DNA of 64,000 bases from JAJDXO01 sp965207535 (GTDB lineage Bacteria; Pseudomonadota; Alphaproteobacteria; Rhodospirillales; UBA2165), in assembly GCA_965207535.1 (NCBI GenBank), contig CBDBMR010000016.1:62001-126000 (forward strand), given 5' to 3'. The translations under genes were made by a program, and so were the position numbers. A model generated the notes under the pieces. It was not told the origin of the DNA, made no database searches, and saw nothing but the letters and a program-made list of their open reading frames with translations. The stretch's first letter is position 1, and each line of letters opens with the position of its first letter. Below are positions 53,824-61,251 of this stretch, piece after piece.

Positions 53824-54255
53824 CTAAAGGTTCTGGGCGGCGTCCAGGGCGAGAAGATAGCCCTGGCTGCCGAAGCCGGCAATGATCCCCCGGGCGGCGC
53901 GGGAAATATAGGAATTGTGCCGGAACTCCTCGCGCTGATGGATATTGGACAGGTGTACCTCGATCACCGGGACGCCGCAGCTCTTCAGGGCGTCGAGGAT
54001 GGCCACCGAGGTATGGGTGTAGCCGCCGGCATTGAGAATGATGGCGTCGAAATCCCGGCCGCCCTCCTGAATCCAGTCGACCAGATCGCCTTCGCTGTTG
54101 CTCTGGCGGCAGTCGATGGCGAGACCGAGTTCGCCGGCCCTGGCGGCGCAGGCGTCCTCGATCTGGGCCAGTGTCTCCGCGCCGTAGATCTCCGGCTCCC
54201 GGGTTCCCAGCAGGTTGAGATTGGGCCCGTTCAGGATCAGAACTTTCTTTGCCAT
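53824..54255 (-). CDS. aroQ: type II 3-dehydroquinate dehydratase
   Basis: A 143-residue AroQ. The signature ILNGPNLNLLGTREPEIYG contains the catalytic Tyr region, and LSNIHQREEFRHNSYIS the catalytic His. It performs the third step of the shikimate pathway. It precedes aat by 20 bp on the same strand. In many alphaproteobacteria accB and accC lie between aroQ and aat; they are missing here. Confidence 0.95.
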   Translation of the reverse strand: MAKKVLILNGPNLNLLGTREPEIYGAETLAQIEDACAARAGELGLAIDCRQSNSEGDLVDWIQEGGRDFDAIILNAGGYTHTSVAILDALKSCGVPVIEVHLSNIHQREEFRHNSYISRAARGIIAGFGSQGYLLALDAAQNL

Positions 54256-54443
54256 CTCGTGTCCTCGCGCGCCGGGTTATAGCATGCGCCGCAATCCCGG
54301 CAACCGCCGGCCCCAGCAATCGCCCTCTGTTGCAATGCGGCGACAATGCGGTTGAAAGGCCGGGGATCGGCTACCATACTTGCGCCGAACGGCCCCATTG
54401 TGAGCCGCACCCCCTTAACGAACGTTTAATAATTGGCATCAAG

Positions 54444-55454
54444 ATGAATGTGACCATAAATGGCGAGGCGCGCCATATCGATGCGCCGGTGACCGTGGAG
54501 GGAATGCTGGCCGGCCTCGGGCTCGATGCCCGGAAGGTCGCGGTCGAACGAAACCTGGAAATCGTGCCCAAATCCCGATACGGCCATATCGACGTGGCCG
54601 AAGGCGACAAGTTCGAGATCGTCCACTTCATCGGCGGGGGCGCGCCGGAAGGGACGGGCACGCCGCCCGGCGGCCCAGCCGGTAAGCCCGACGCCTTCGA
54701 GATCGCCGGGCGAACCCTGTCCTCGCGGCTGATCATCGGCACCGGCAAGTACAAGGACTTCGAGCAGACCGCGCGCGCGCTCGAAGCCTCGGGCGCGGAA
54801 ATCATCACGGTCGCCGTCCGCCGGGTGAACGTCACCAACCCGGACGAGCCCATGCTGGTCGATTTCGTTGATCCGAATAAATACACCTACCTGCCCAACA
54901 CCGCCGGGTGCTTCACCGCCGACGATGCGCTCAGGACCCTCCGGCTGGCCCGCGAGGCCGGCGGCTGGGATCTGGTCAAGCTGGAGGTCCTGGGCGATCA
55001 GAAAACCCTTTACCCCCATGTCACCGAGACCCTGAAGGCGGCGGAGGCGCTGATCGGGGACGGGTTCAAGGTCATGGTCTACACGACCGACGATCCGATC
55101 CTGTCGAAGACCCTGGAGGATATGGGCTGCGTCGCCATCATGCCGCTGGCGGCGCCCATCGGGTCCGGGCTCGGTATCCAGAACCCGGTGAACCTCAGGC
55201 TGATCATCGAGCAGGCGAACGTGCCGGTGATCGTCGACGCCGGTGTGGGGACCGCCTCGGACGCGGCGATCGCCATGGAGCTCGGCTGCGACGGGGTCCT
55301 GATGAACACGGCCATCGCCGAGGCCCAGGACCCCATCAGGATGGCCCGGGCCATGCGGCTGGCCATCGAGGCCGGCCGGCTGGCCTATACGGCGGGACGC
55401 ATGCCCAAGAAGAAGTACGCCGATCCGTCCTCGCCGCTGGCCGGGCTGATCTGA
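54444..55454 (+). CDS. thiG: ThiS-ThiG fusion (sulfur carrier + thiazole synthase)
   Basis: A 336-residue fusion. Residues 1-66 are ThiS-like (MNVTINGEARHIDAPVTVE ... EIVHFIGGG, the Gly-Gly end of ThiS, about residues 63-66). A Pro/Gly linker of about 15 residues follows, then ThiG (FEIAGRTLSSRLIIGTGKY, the Schiff-base lysine region KLEVLGDQKTLYPHV, PIGSGLGIQNP, IVDAGVGTASDAAIAMELG). Normal ThiS needs a free C-terminal Gly-Gly to carry sulfur, but here it is internal. ATG 54444 is the start. No TPP-riboswitch pattern was seen upstream. Confidence 0.92.
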   Translation: MNVTINGEARHIDAPVTVEGMLAGLGLDARKVAVERNLEIVPKSRYGHIDVAEGDKFEIVHFIGGGAPEGTGTPPGGPAGKPDAFEIAGRTLSSRLIIGTGKYKDFEQTARALEASGAEIITVAVRRVNVTNPDEPMLVDFVDPNKYTYLPNTAGCFTADDALRTLRLAREAGGWDLVKLEVLGDQKTLYPHVTETLKAAEALIGDGFKVMVYTTDDPILSKTLEDMGCVAIMPLAAPIGSGLGIQNPVNLRLIIEQANVPVIVDAGVGTASDAAIAMELGCDGVLMNTAIAEAQDPIRMARAMRLAIEAGRLAYTAGRMPKKKYADPSSPLAGLI

Positions 55455-55490
55455 GGGGGCGCTCCGTCAGGGGCTAAGCGACACAAAGTA

Positions 55491-55570
55491 CCCTCGCCCC
55501 CTTGGGGGAGAGGGATGCGGAGGCTTGCCGGGCGAGAGCCCGGCTTAGCCGTAGCTGGGTGAGGGGAACC
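55491..55570. repeat. CTCACCCAGCTACGG-type palindromic element, inverted copy
   Basis: Reads on the minus strand as CCCCTCACCCAGCTACGG followed by a hairpin and a CCCTCTCCC end, matching the element at 26623-26704. It contains a CCGGGC/GCCCGG hairpin in the centre. Confidence 0.7.
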
Positions 55571-55667
55571 GAATCGCCTACCCCCCTTACTCATTTTTTT
55601 TGTGACCCCCTCACCCTGGTCAATCCCCGGCGGGGAATGACCTTTTGTACCGCTTCACCACCAAGGC

Positions 55668-55754
55668 GTGGATGCCCGTGTCAAGCACGGGCATGACGGG
55701 TGATGCTGAATCAAAGAGGCTCGTCATACCCCGGCGCAAGTCCGGGGTATCCAG
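55668..55754. repeat. composite hairpin-linker-hairpin repeat, inverted copy
   Basis: GATGCCCGTG/CACGGGCATG hairpin, linker whose complement reads GAGCCTCTTTGATTCAGCAT, and a CATACCCCGG/CCGGGGTATCC hairpin. The same linker occurs at 24060, 61060 and 63470. Confidence 0.75.
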
Positions 55755-55770
55755 ATTTTCAAATCTTGAA

Positions 55771-55849
55771 CCACAGAGACAGTGAGACAGTGAGGCGCAC
55801 AGGGATCGAAACCTCTCCTCTCAACCTCTGTGCCTTTGTGTCTCTGTGG
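55771..55849. repeat. 79-bp long inverted repeat CCACAGAGAC...GTCTCTGTGG
   Basis: Perfect 10-bp ends and a partly complementary interior (CACAGGG / CCTCTGTG). It is of the CCACAGAGACAC family found in many genomes. No reading frame crosses it sensibly. Confidence 0.7.
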
Positions 55850-56058
55850 TGAATATCCTGGATGCCCCGCACGGAGGCGGGGCATGACGGGTGGAGTGTG
55901 CCCAAAGGGAGTACGTCATCCCCCGGCCTTCGGTCGGCCGACCCGTCGACCGAAGCCTTGACGAAGGACGAAGCCGACTTTCGGACGGCTCAGGCCGGCG
56001 CAAGTCCCGAGTATCCAGGGCGGCCTGCCGCCCGAAGCCAGAGGCGTAGGGCGGAAAA

Positions 56059-56110
56059 TTCACACATAACAATTTTGATATCGAAACCGCTTATAAATGC
56101 GTTTCACAAG
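56059..56110 (+). promoter_or_regulatory. conserved upstream element, copy 1 (autotransporter-like gene 1)
   Basis: A 32-bp block starting TTCACACATAACAATTTTG and continuing to AACCG differs from the block at 58028 at three positions; ACAAG follows 20 bp later in both. It lies 76-127 bp before the start codon and may be a shared promoter or regulator site. Confidence 0.5.
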
Positions 56111-56185
56111 TCCTCGGCGCTTTCCTAGAATTGTCCGCAATAGGCGCCGCGGTCGAGAAAATGCCGGGCGCAAGGAAGGCGTGCA

Positions 56186-58018
56186 GTGAGCGTATTCCGG
56201 TCAAGTCTCCTCGGAGACGGCGGCCGGCCGCGGGCACCCCCGGCCGCCGGGGCGTTCTGCACATTTTTTTCCGGCGGCGCACTCCCCGGCGCCCGCCTCG
56301 GGCTCGCCCTGCTGGTCTTCGCGGCCCTGTTCGCCGCCCCTATCGTCGCGGAGGCGCAGACGGAAGTCACTCTGACCAGCAACCTGAACAAAGCTCGCCA
56401 TAACGGCCCGTTCGTCGGTCCCCTTTCCACCGGCGGGGAGAACATCCTGGCCCAACGGTTCACCACCGGGAGCAACGAATACGGCTACACCCTTTCGAGT
56501 GTGGAACTTAAGCTGGAAGCCGTTCTGGCAGGGGCGGTGCCGTCAGTCAGCATCCACGGGAGCGCAGGACGAAACCCGGCCGCGAATGCCCTGTTCGTGC
56601 TGACCAATCCGAGCAGGATCGCCGACGGAACGAGGAAATTCAACGCGCCCGCAAATACGAAGCTGGAGAAGGGCACCGATTACTTCGTCGTGATCGGGAG
56701 CTCGGGCGCGCGTTACGGAATCGAGGTCACGACCGACACCAGCCAGAGCGGCGCGGATGGGTGGTCAATCCAAGACAGCTACCGAAGCGACGCCGGCACT
56801 GGATGGGGTTTCCACTCGGGTGAGAGCGTCAAGCTGAGAATAAAAGGGACGATCAACGGCCCGCCCAACACCGCCGCCACGGGCAAGCCGGGGATCGACG
56901 GGCGCGAGGGCGGCCTCGCGGTCGACGGCGAGGTGGCGAGCGCGTTGCTGGGCGCCGACTGGAGCCGGGAGCGGACCACGGCGGGGCTGATCCTCGGGCG
57001 CAGCATCGGCGACGGCGGCTACCGCTCGGAGACCGGGCGGGGCACGGTGTCCTCGACCCTGACCGGCCTCTATCCGTGGATGCGCCGGGCGCTGGGCGAG
57101 CGGATCTCGCTCTGGGGCGTTGCGGGCTACGGCGAGGGCGCGCTGACGGTGACGCCGGCGAGCGCGGAGGGCGCGTCCGGGGCGTCCCGGGCGGCGATCC
57201 GTACCGACCTGGGGCTTGCGATGGCCGCGGCGGGCCTGCTGGGTGCGCTGGTGCCGGCGCCGGAGGGCGGCGGCTTCGAGCTTTCGGTCAAGACCGACGC
57301 GATGGGGGTGCGCACGCGCTCGGCGGCGGTCACCGGGCTTGCGGGCGCGAGCACCGGGGTGACGCGGCTCCGGCTGGGCCTGGAGGGCTCGCGGGCGTTC
57401 CGTTACGAGGGCGGGGCGCAACTGAAACCGAGCCTCGAGGCCGCGGTGCGCCGGGACGGCGGCGACGCCGAGACCGGCCTCGGGGTGGATGCCGGCGGCG
57501 GCATCGCCTGGACGGACCCCGGGCGGGGCCTCTCCGCCGATCTCCGGGGCCGGGGACTGGTGAGCCACGACTCGAAGGGCTTCCGCGAGGCCGGGCTGTC
57601 GGGCTCGCTCTCGTGGGAGCCCCGTGCCGGCGGCGGCCGGGGCCCAAACCTGTCGCTGACGCAGACCATGGGCGCGGCGGCCTCGGGCGGCGCGGATGCG
57701 CTGCTGGAACGGAGCACGCTTGCCGGTCTCGCGGCAAACGACGATGGCGCGGCGGATCGCGGGCTGCTGGCCGGCCGCCGCCTGGAGGGGCGGTTCGGCT
57801 ACGGCTTCGCGGCGTTCGGCGGCCGCTTCACCTCGACGCCCGAGGTTGGCTTCGGGGCCTCGGAGGCGGCGCGCGACTACCGGCTCGGCTGGCGGCTGAC
57901 CCCGGCGGCCGGGGACGGCCCGGGTTTGCAGGTCAACCTCGACGCCACCCGGAGCGAGCCCGCCGGCGCCGGCGCACGGGCGCACGGCGTGATGTTCACC
58001 GGCGTGATCCGCTGGTAG
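56186..58018 (+). CDS. autotransporter-like outer-membrane protein 1
   Basis: A 610-residue protein. The signal-peptide core is LGLALLVFAALFAAPIVAEA (about residues 38-58). Residues 60-220 form a beta-rich passenger similar to choice-of-anchor R modules (AQRFTTGSNEYGYTLSSVEL, YFVVIGSSGARYGIEV). Residues 235-610 are an outer-membrane beta-barrel with alternating strands and a C-terminal aromatic residue (MFTGVIRW). The GTG 56186 start has a strong AAGGAAGG site. The barrel resembles that of the next gene (GYGFAAFGGRF, RDYRLGWRLTPA). Probable surface adhesin, but no ligand can be inferred. Confidence 0.75.
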   Translation: MSVFRSSLLGDGGRPRAPPAAGAFCTFFSGGALPGARLGLALLVFAALFAAPIVAEAQTEVTLTSNLNKARHNGPFVGPLSTGGENILAQRFTTGSNEYGYTLSSVELKLEAVLAGAVPSVSIHGSAGRNPAANALFVLTNPSRIADGTRKFNAPANTKLEKGTDYFVVIGSSGARYGIEVTTDTSQSGADGWSIQDSYRSDAGTGWGFHSGESVKLRIKGTINGPPNTAATGKPGIDGREGGLAVDGEVASALLGADWSRERTTAGLILGRSIGDGGYRSETGRGTVSSTLTGLYPWMRRALGERISLWGVAGYGEGALTVTPASAEGASGASRAAIRTDLGLAMAAAGLLGALVPAPEGGGFELSVKTDAMGVRTRSAAVTGLAGASTGVTRLRLGLEGSRAFRYEGGAQLKPSLEAAVRRDGGDAETGLGVDAGGGIAWTDPGRGLSADLRGRGLVSHDSKGFREAGLSGSLSWEPRAGGGRGPNLSLTQTMGAAASGGADALLERSTLAGLAANDDGAADRGLLAGRRLEGRFGYGFAAFGGRFTSTPEVGFGASEAARDYRLGWRLTPAAGDGPGLQVNLDATRSEPAGAGARAHGVMFTGVIRW

Positions 58019-58027
58019 GGAGGCTGA

Positions 58028-58080
58028 TTCACGCATAACAATTTTGCTATCGATAACCGTCCGACAATGAAATTTACAAG
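58028..58080 (+). promoter_or_regulatory. conserved upstream element, copy 2
   Basis: TTCACGCATAACAATTTTG...ATCGATAACCG corresponds to the element at 56059. Here it is ~530 bp, not ~75 bp, from the next start codon, because the segment with the 34-bp palindromes lies in between. Confidence 0.5.
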
Positions 58081-58216
58081 CCTTCCGAATTTCCGTTACC
58101 TTTGTCAACCTATAGGCGCTCCGGAGCGGCTCGAAGCGGCCTGGGTCGCGTGGCGGGATCAGGAGAAAATGGATGGCTTCGGTTGAGGGTACAAACCCTG
58201 TCGGTTGTGGTTCATT

Positions 58217-58250
58217 ATTACGCTCGATAACTATAATTATCGAGCGTAAT
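58217..58250. repeat. 34-bp palindromic site, copy 1 (dif-like geometry)
   Basis: Perfect 14-bp arms ATTACGCTCGATAA and TTATCGAGCGTAAT around the asymmetric 6-bp centre CTATAA. The inner ATAA-N6-TTAT is shared with dif/pdif sites used by XerC/XerD. An inverted copy is at 58554. Confidence 0.75.
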
Positions 58251-58553
58251 CTTGTTAAGGATTGCTGATTCGCCCAACCGCCCCCAGCGCCTTACTGCCT
58301 CCGATAATCTACTGTAAAAACTTGATTTTTTTGCGACCGCAGAGGCCCGGGCGGGCGATGTCGTCGTCCGGCGGCGGAGCCGGGGTCCGGTTATCGGGTC
58401 CGCCGGGCGTTGCCCCGAAAAACCGCTCCGGGATGCTTCGATGGCGTCTTCCGGCCGACCCGTTAACGCCGATTTTCCCCACATTTCCGCCGATTTCCGG
58501 AGGCAAACCCGTGTTCCGGCCACACTACCGCGCTTTCCCGGCATGAGTGCGAT

Positions 58554-58587
58554 ATTACGCTCGATAATTATAGTTATCGTGCGCAAT
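58554..58587. repeat. 34-bp palindromic site, copy 2, inverted
   Basis: ATTACGCTCGATAA, centre TTATAG (the complement of CTATAA), and TTATCGTGCGCAAT with two mismatches. The centre shows that it is in the opposite orientation to copy 1. It lies 23 bp before the start of the second autotransporter-like gene. Confidence 0.75.
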
Positions 58588-58610
58588 CCAGCGGCGCCGC
58601 GGGCCCGTTT

Positions 58611-61016
58611 TTGGCGGAATTCAGGGCCGTTTTCCGAAACCGTCTTTCCGGCCGGCGCTGGGCGGCCTGCGTACTCGCCGTTGCCTTCGCCCTCACGCTC
58701 GGCGCCGGCACGACCGAGGCGCAGACCCCGGTAAAGCTGGTGAGCAACACCGGGCAGGACACCGACGGCACGAGCGCAGTTAGATTCGATCGCGCTCAGA
58801 CGTTCGAGACAGGCAGCAACGCCGCGGGTTACACGCTGACCAGCGTGAAGTTTTTTATGTCGGGCACCTTCAGTCATCATTGGGAACTGCGCATCGAGTC
58901 GTTGGGGTCGAACAACAAGCCGGGCGGGAGCCTGGGTGCACTGTCGTGCCCAATTGCCGATATTGTCGACTTTGTGTACACCTGCACGACCGACGGCATC
59001 GATCTGAGTGCCGGCACGACGTATTTTGTGGTGCTCCAAGGGCCAGTAGCGAACTTGGACATCAATTACCGGCGAACGGAATCGGACAACGAGGATGGCG
59101 GCGCGGCGGCGGGCTGGAGCATCGGCAACGGAAGCCTGTGGGACGACGATACCACTCTCGACTGGGACCGAACATCCACCACTTCCTGGAAGATCGAGAT
59201 CCACGGTTACGAGAAGGTTTCGCCGACGCTGCAGGCGGCAACGGTCAGCGGCGACAGGCTGTCGCTGACCTTCAGCCAGGCGCTGGACGGGAGTTCGGTC
59301 CCGGCCGCGGCCGCCTTCGCGGTGGCGGTGGACGGCGGCGCCCCGGCGGCTCCGGCGGCGGTCGGTATCTCCGGCCGGACGGTGACCCTGACCCTGGCCG
59401 AGGCGGTGGAGCCGGGCGCGGCGGTCACGGTGAGCTACGACCCGGCGCGGGCGGGCGGCAATCCGCTGCGGAGTGCCGGCGGCGTCGAGGTTGCGGCCTT
59501 CACCGGCCGGCCGGTGAGGAACGGCGAACCGGAGGCGCAGAGGCGGGTCCTTGAGCGCACGCTTGCGGCGGTTGCCTCGCGGACGGTCGCGGGGGCGCTC
59601 AACAACATCGGGACGCGGCTCGGCGATGCGGCTCCAACGCCGGGAATGACCATCGCCGGGGAGACGGTCCGGTTCGGGGCCTCCGGGACGGCCGGCGCCA
59701 CGGAGCGTTGGGCCGCGGCGTGTCCGCCGGACGCGTTCCGCGACTGCATGCCTCACCCGAGGAGCCGGGGCGGGGACGCGGACGCGCTGATGCGTGCGAC
59801 CGCATTCTCATGGACCCTTGGCGCGGCCCCCGGAGACAAGGAGGGCGGGACGGGGTTCGACCCGGATGCGCCCCGCTGGGCCGTGTGGGGCCGGGGGGAC
59901 TTCGGGTCCTTCGAGGGCCGTCCCGACGGAATCTCCAGCTACTCGGGCGAGACCCGCACGGGCTGGCTCGGGGTGGACGCCCGGGAGGCCCCCCGCAATT
60001 CCGGGCGCCCGGGGCGCTGGGTGGCGGGTTTGGCGGTGTCCCGCGGGATGAGCGAGACCGACTATACCCTGGAGAACGAGGCGGGCCGGATCGAGACCGA
60101 CCTGACGGCGCTCTGGCCTTATGGGCGCTGGACCTTCGAGAACGGGCTTGAGCTGCGCGGGATGCTGGGCGCGGGCCGGGGCGAGGCGCGCCACATGCCC
60201 GGCGACGGCGAGCCAATGGAGAAAAGCGACCTGACCATGTGGACGGGCTCGGCCGGGCTGCGCCGGCCCCTGCCGCCCCTGGCCGGGATCGGCCTCGCGG
60301 CGCGGGGTGACGTGAGCCTCGCTCGGATGCGGACCGCCAAGGGCGAAGGGGACGAGGAACAGGCGGTGGACGGGCTCAGCGCCGACGCCTGGCGGGTGAG
60401 GGGCGGTATCGAGGCGTCCCGGCGCATCCCGTTCGACGACGGGTCTACGCTGACGCCGTTCGTCGAAACGGCGGCGCGCCGGGATGGCGGCGACGGCGTG
60501 ACCGGAACCGGCCTGGAGGTCGCGGGCGGGGTGCGCGTCGCGGCGGAGCGCCTTCAAATCGAGGCGCGGGGGCGGTGGCTCGCGGCGCATACGGAAAAGG
60601 GCGCCGAGGAGCGGGGCGTGAGCCTGACCGCGAGGCTCGGTCCCGGGGCGCAGGGGCGGGGCCTGTCGGTATCGCTCGCGCCCCGCTGGGGCGCGCCGGC
60701 GGGCGGAGCCGGCAAGCTGTGGCACGAGGAACTGCCACGGGGCGCCGCGTCCGGGACGCGGGAAGTTGGCGCGCTGGACGGTGAACTCGGCTACGGCTTC
60801 GCCCTGTTCGGCGGCCGGTTGACGGGCACGCCCAATGCCGGGTTCGGGGCCTCGGACGGCGGCGGGCGGGACTATCGCATCGGCTGGCGGCTGACCCCGG
60901 CGGTGCCGGGCTATGCCGGCTTCCGGGTCGATCTCGACGCCACGCGGCGCGAAAGCGCCAATGCCAACGAGCCCCCCGCCCACGGCGCCATGCTCACGGG
61001 CGCGATGCGGTGGTGA
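58611..61016 (+). CDS. autotransporter-like outer-membrane protein 2
   Basis: An 801-residue protein. Signal peptide AACVLAVAFALTLGAGTTEA. The N-terminal passenger (to about residue 200) resembles choice-of-anchor R (AQTFETGSNAAGYTLTSVKF in context, TTYFVVLQGPVANL). Residues 205-300 match a SwmB-like domain (LQAATVSGDRLSLTFSQALD, GRTVTLTLAEAV). A linker with LERTLAAVASRTVAGALNNI follows, then a C-terminal beta-barrel ending MLTGAMRW. The TTG start lacks a ribosome site, so the 5' end may have been altered by the element just upstream. Probably surface exposed. Confidence 0.75.
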   Translation: MAEFRAVFRNRLSGRRWAACVLAVAFALTLGAGTTEAQTPVKLVSNTGQDTDGTSAVRFDRAQTFETGSNAAGYTLTSVKFFMSGTFSHHWELRIESLGSNNKPGGSLGALSCPIADIVDFVYTCTTDGIDLSAGTTYFVVLQGPVANLDINYRRTESDNEDGGAAAGWSIGNGSLWDDDTTLDWDRTSTTSWKIEIHGYEKVSPTLQAATVSGDRLSLTFSQALDGSSVPAAAAFAVAVDGGAPAAPAAVGISGRTVTLTLAEAVEPGAAVTVSYDPARAGGNPLRSAGGVEVAAFTGRPVRNGEPEAQRRVLERTLAAVASRTVAGALNNIGTRLGDAAPTPGMTIAGETVRFGASGTAGATERWAAACPPDAFRDCMPHPRSRGGDADALMRATAFSWTLGAAPGDKEGGTGFDPDAPRWAVWGRGDFGSFEGRPDGISSYSGETRTGWLGVDAREAPRNSGRPGRWVAGLAVSRGMSETDYTLENEAGRIETDLTALWPYGRWTFENGLELRGMLGAGRGEARHMPGDGEPMEKSDLTMWTGSAGLRRPLPPLAGIGLAARGDVSLARMRTAKGEGDEEQAVDGLSADAWRVRGGIEASRRIPFDDGSTLTPFVETAARRDGGDGVTGTGLEVAGGVRVAAERLQIEARGRWLAAHTEKGAEERGVSLTARLGPGAQGRGLSVSLAPRWGAPAGGAGKLWHEELPRGAASGTREVGALDGELGYGFALFGGRLTGTPNAGFGASDGGGRDYRIGWRLTPAVPGYAGFRVDLDATRRESANANEPPAHGAMLTGAMRW

Positions 61017-61030
61017 GGGGGTGCAAATTC

Positions 61031-61166
61031 GTGGATGCCCCGGACAAGCCGGGGCATGACGAGTTTCTTTGACTCAGCACCACTCGTCATACCCCGCTTT
61101 ATGCGGGGTATCCAGTAGACAACCCCCTCACCCTGACCCTCTCCCCCTCAAGAAGGGGGAGAGGGG
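61031..61166. repeat. composite hairpin repeat plus CCCTCTCCCCC palindrome
   Basis: 61031-61115 matches 24032-24115: hairpin GATGCCCCGG/CCGGGGCATG, linker GACGAGTTTCTTTGACTCAG, hairpin CCCCGC/GCGGGG ending TATCCAG. 61136-61166 is an inverted repeat like those at 23980 and 26563. Confidence 0.8.
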
Positions 61167-61251
61167 ACACCGCCGAAACTCCTTCGCCACCTTTCAGCGC
61201 CGGGTGAGGGGGGCGTGAAAACAGGATTCCCCCAATCGAGTACAGGCACTA

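Larger units (their letters stand above)
55455..56185. other. 731-bp intergenic region full of palindromes
   Basis: Apart from the repeats listed, there is a further GATGCCCCGC/GCGGGGCATGACGG hairpin at about 55861-55890 and GGTCGGCCGACC-type palindromes near 55930. The last 130 bp before the autotransporter-like gene hold a conserved upstream element. I see no gene. Confidence 0.6.
58019..58610. other. 592-bp gap between the two autotransporter-like genes
   Basis: Contains the conserved upstream element (58028), a well-placed AGGAGAAAATG at 58161-58171 that opens only a five-codon frame, the two 34-bp palindromes and the 303-bp segment between them. I see no credible gene in it. Confidence 0.6.

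Noticed and set aside
54256..54443. TPP riboswitch in front of the ThiS-ThiG fusion.
   Set aside because: No CUGAGA-type and ACCUGA-type conserved elements in the 190-bp leader.
56262..56270. A run of seven Ts early in the first autotransporter-like gene as a phase-variation tract.
   Set aside because: The gene is in frame from a GTG with a strong ribosome site, and seven bases is short for slippage; the alternative ATG at 56161 is in another frame without support.
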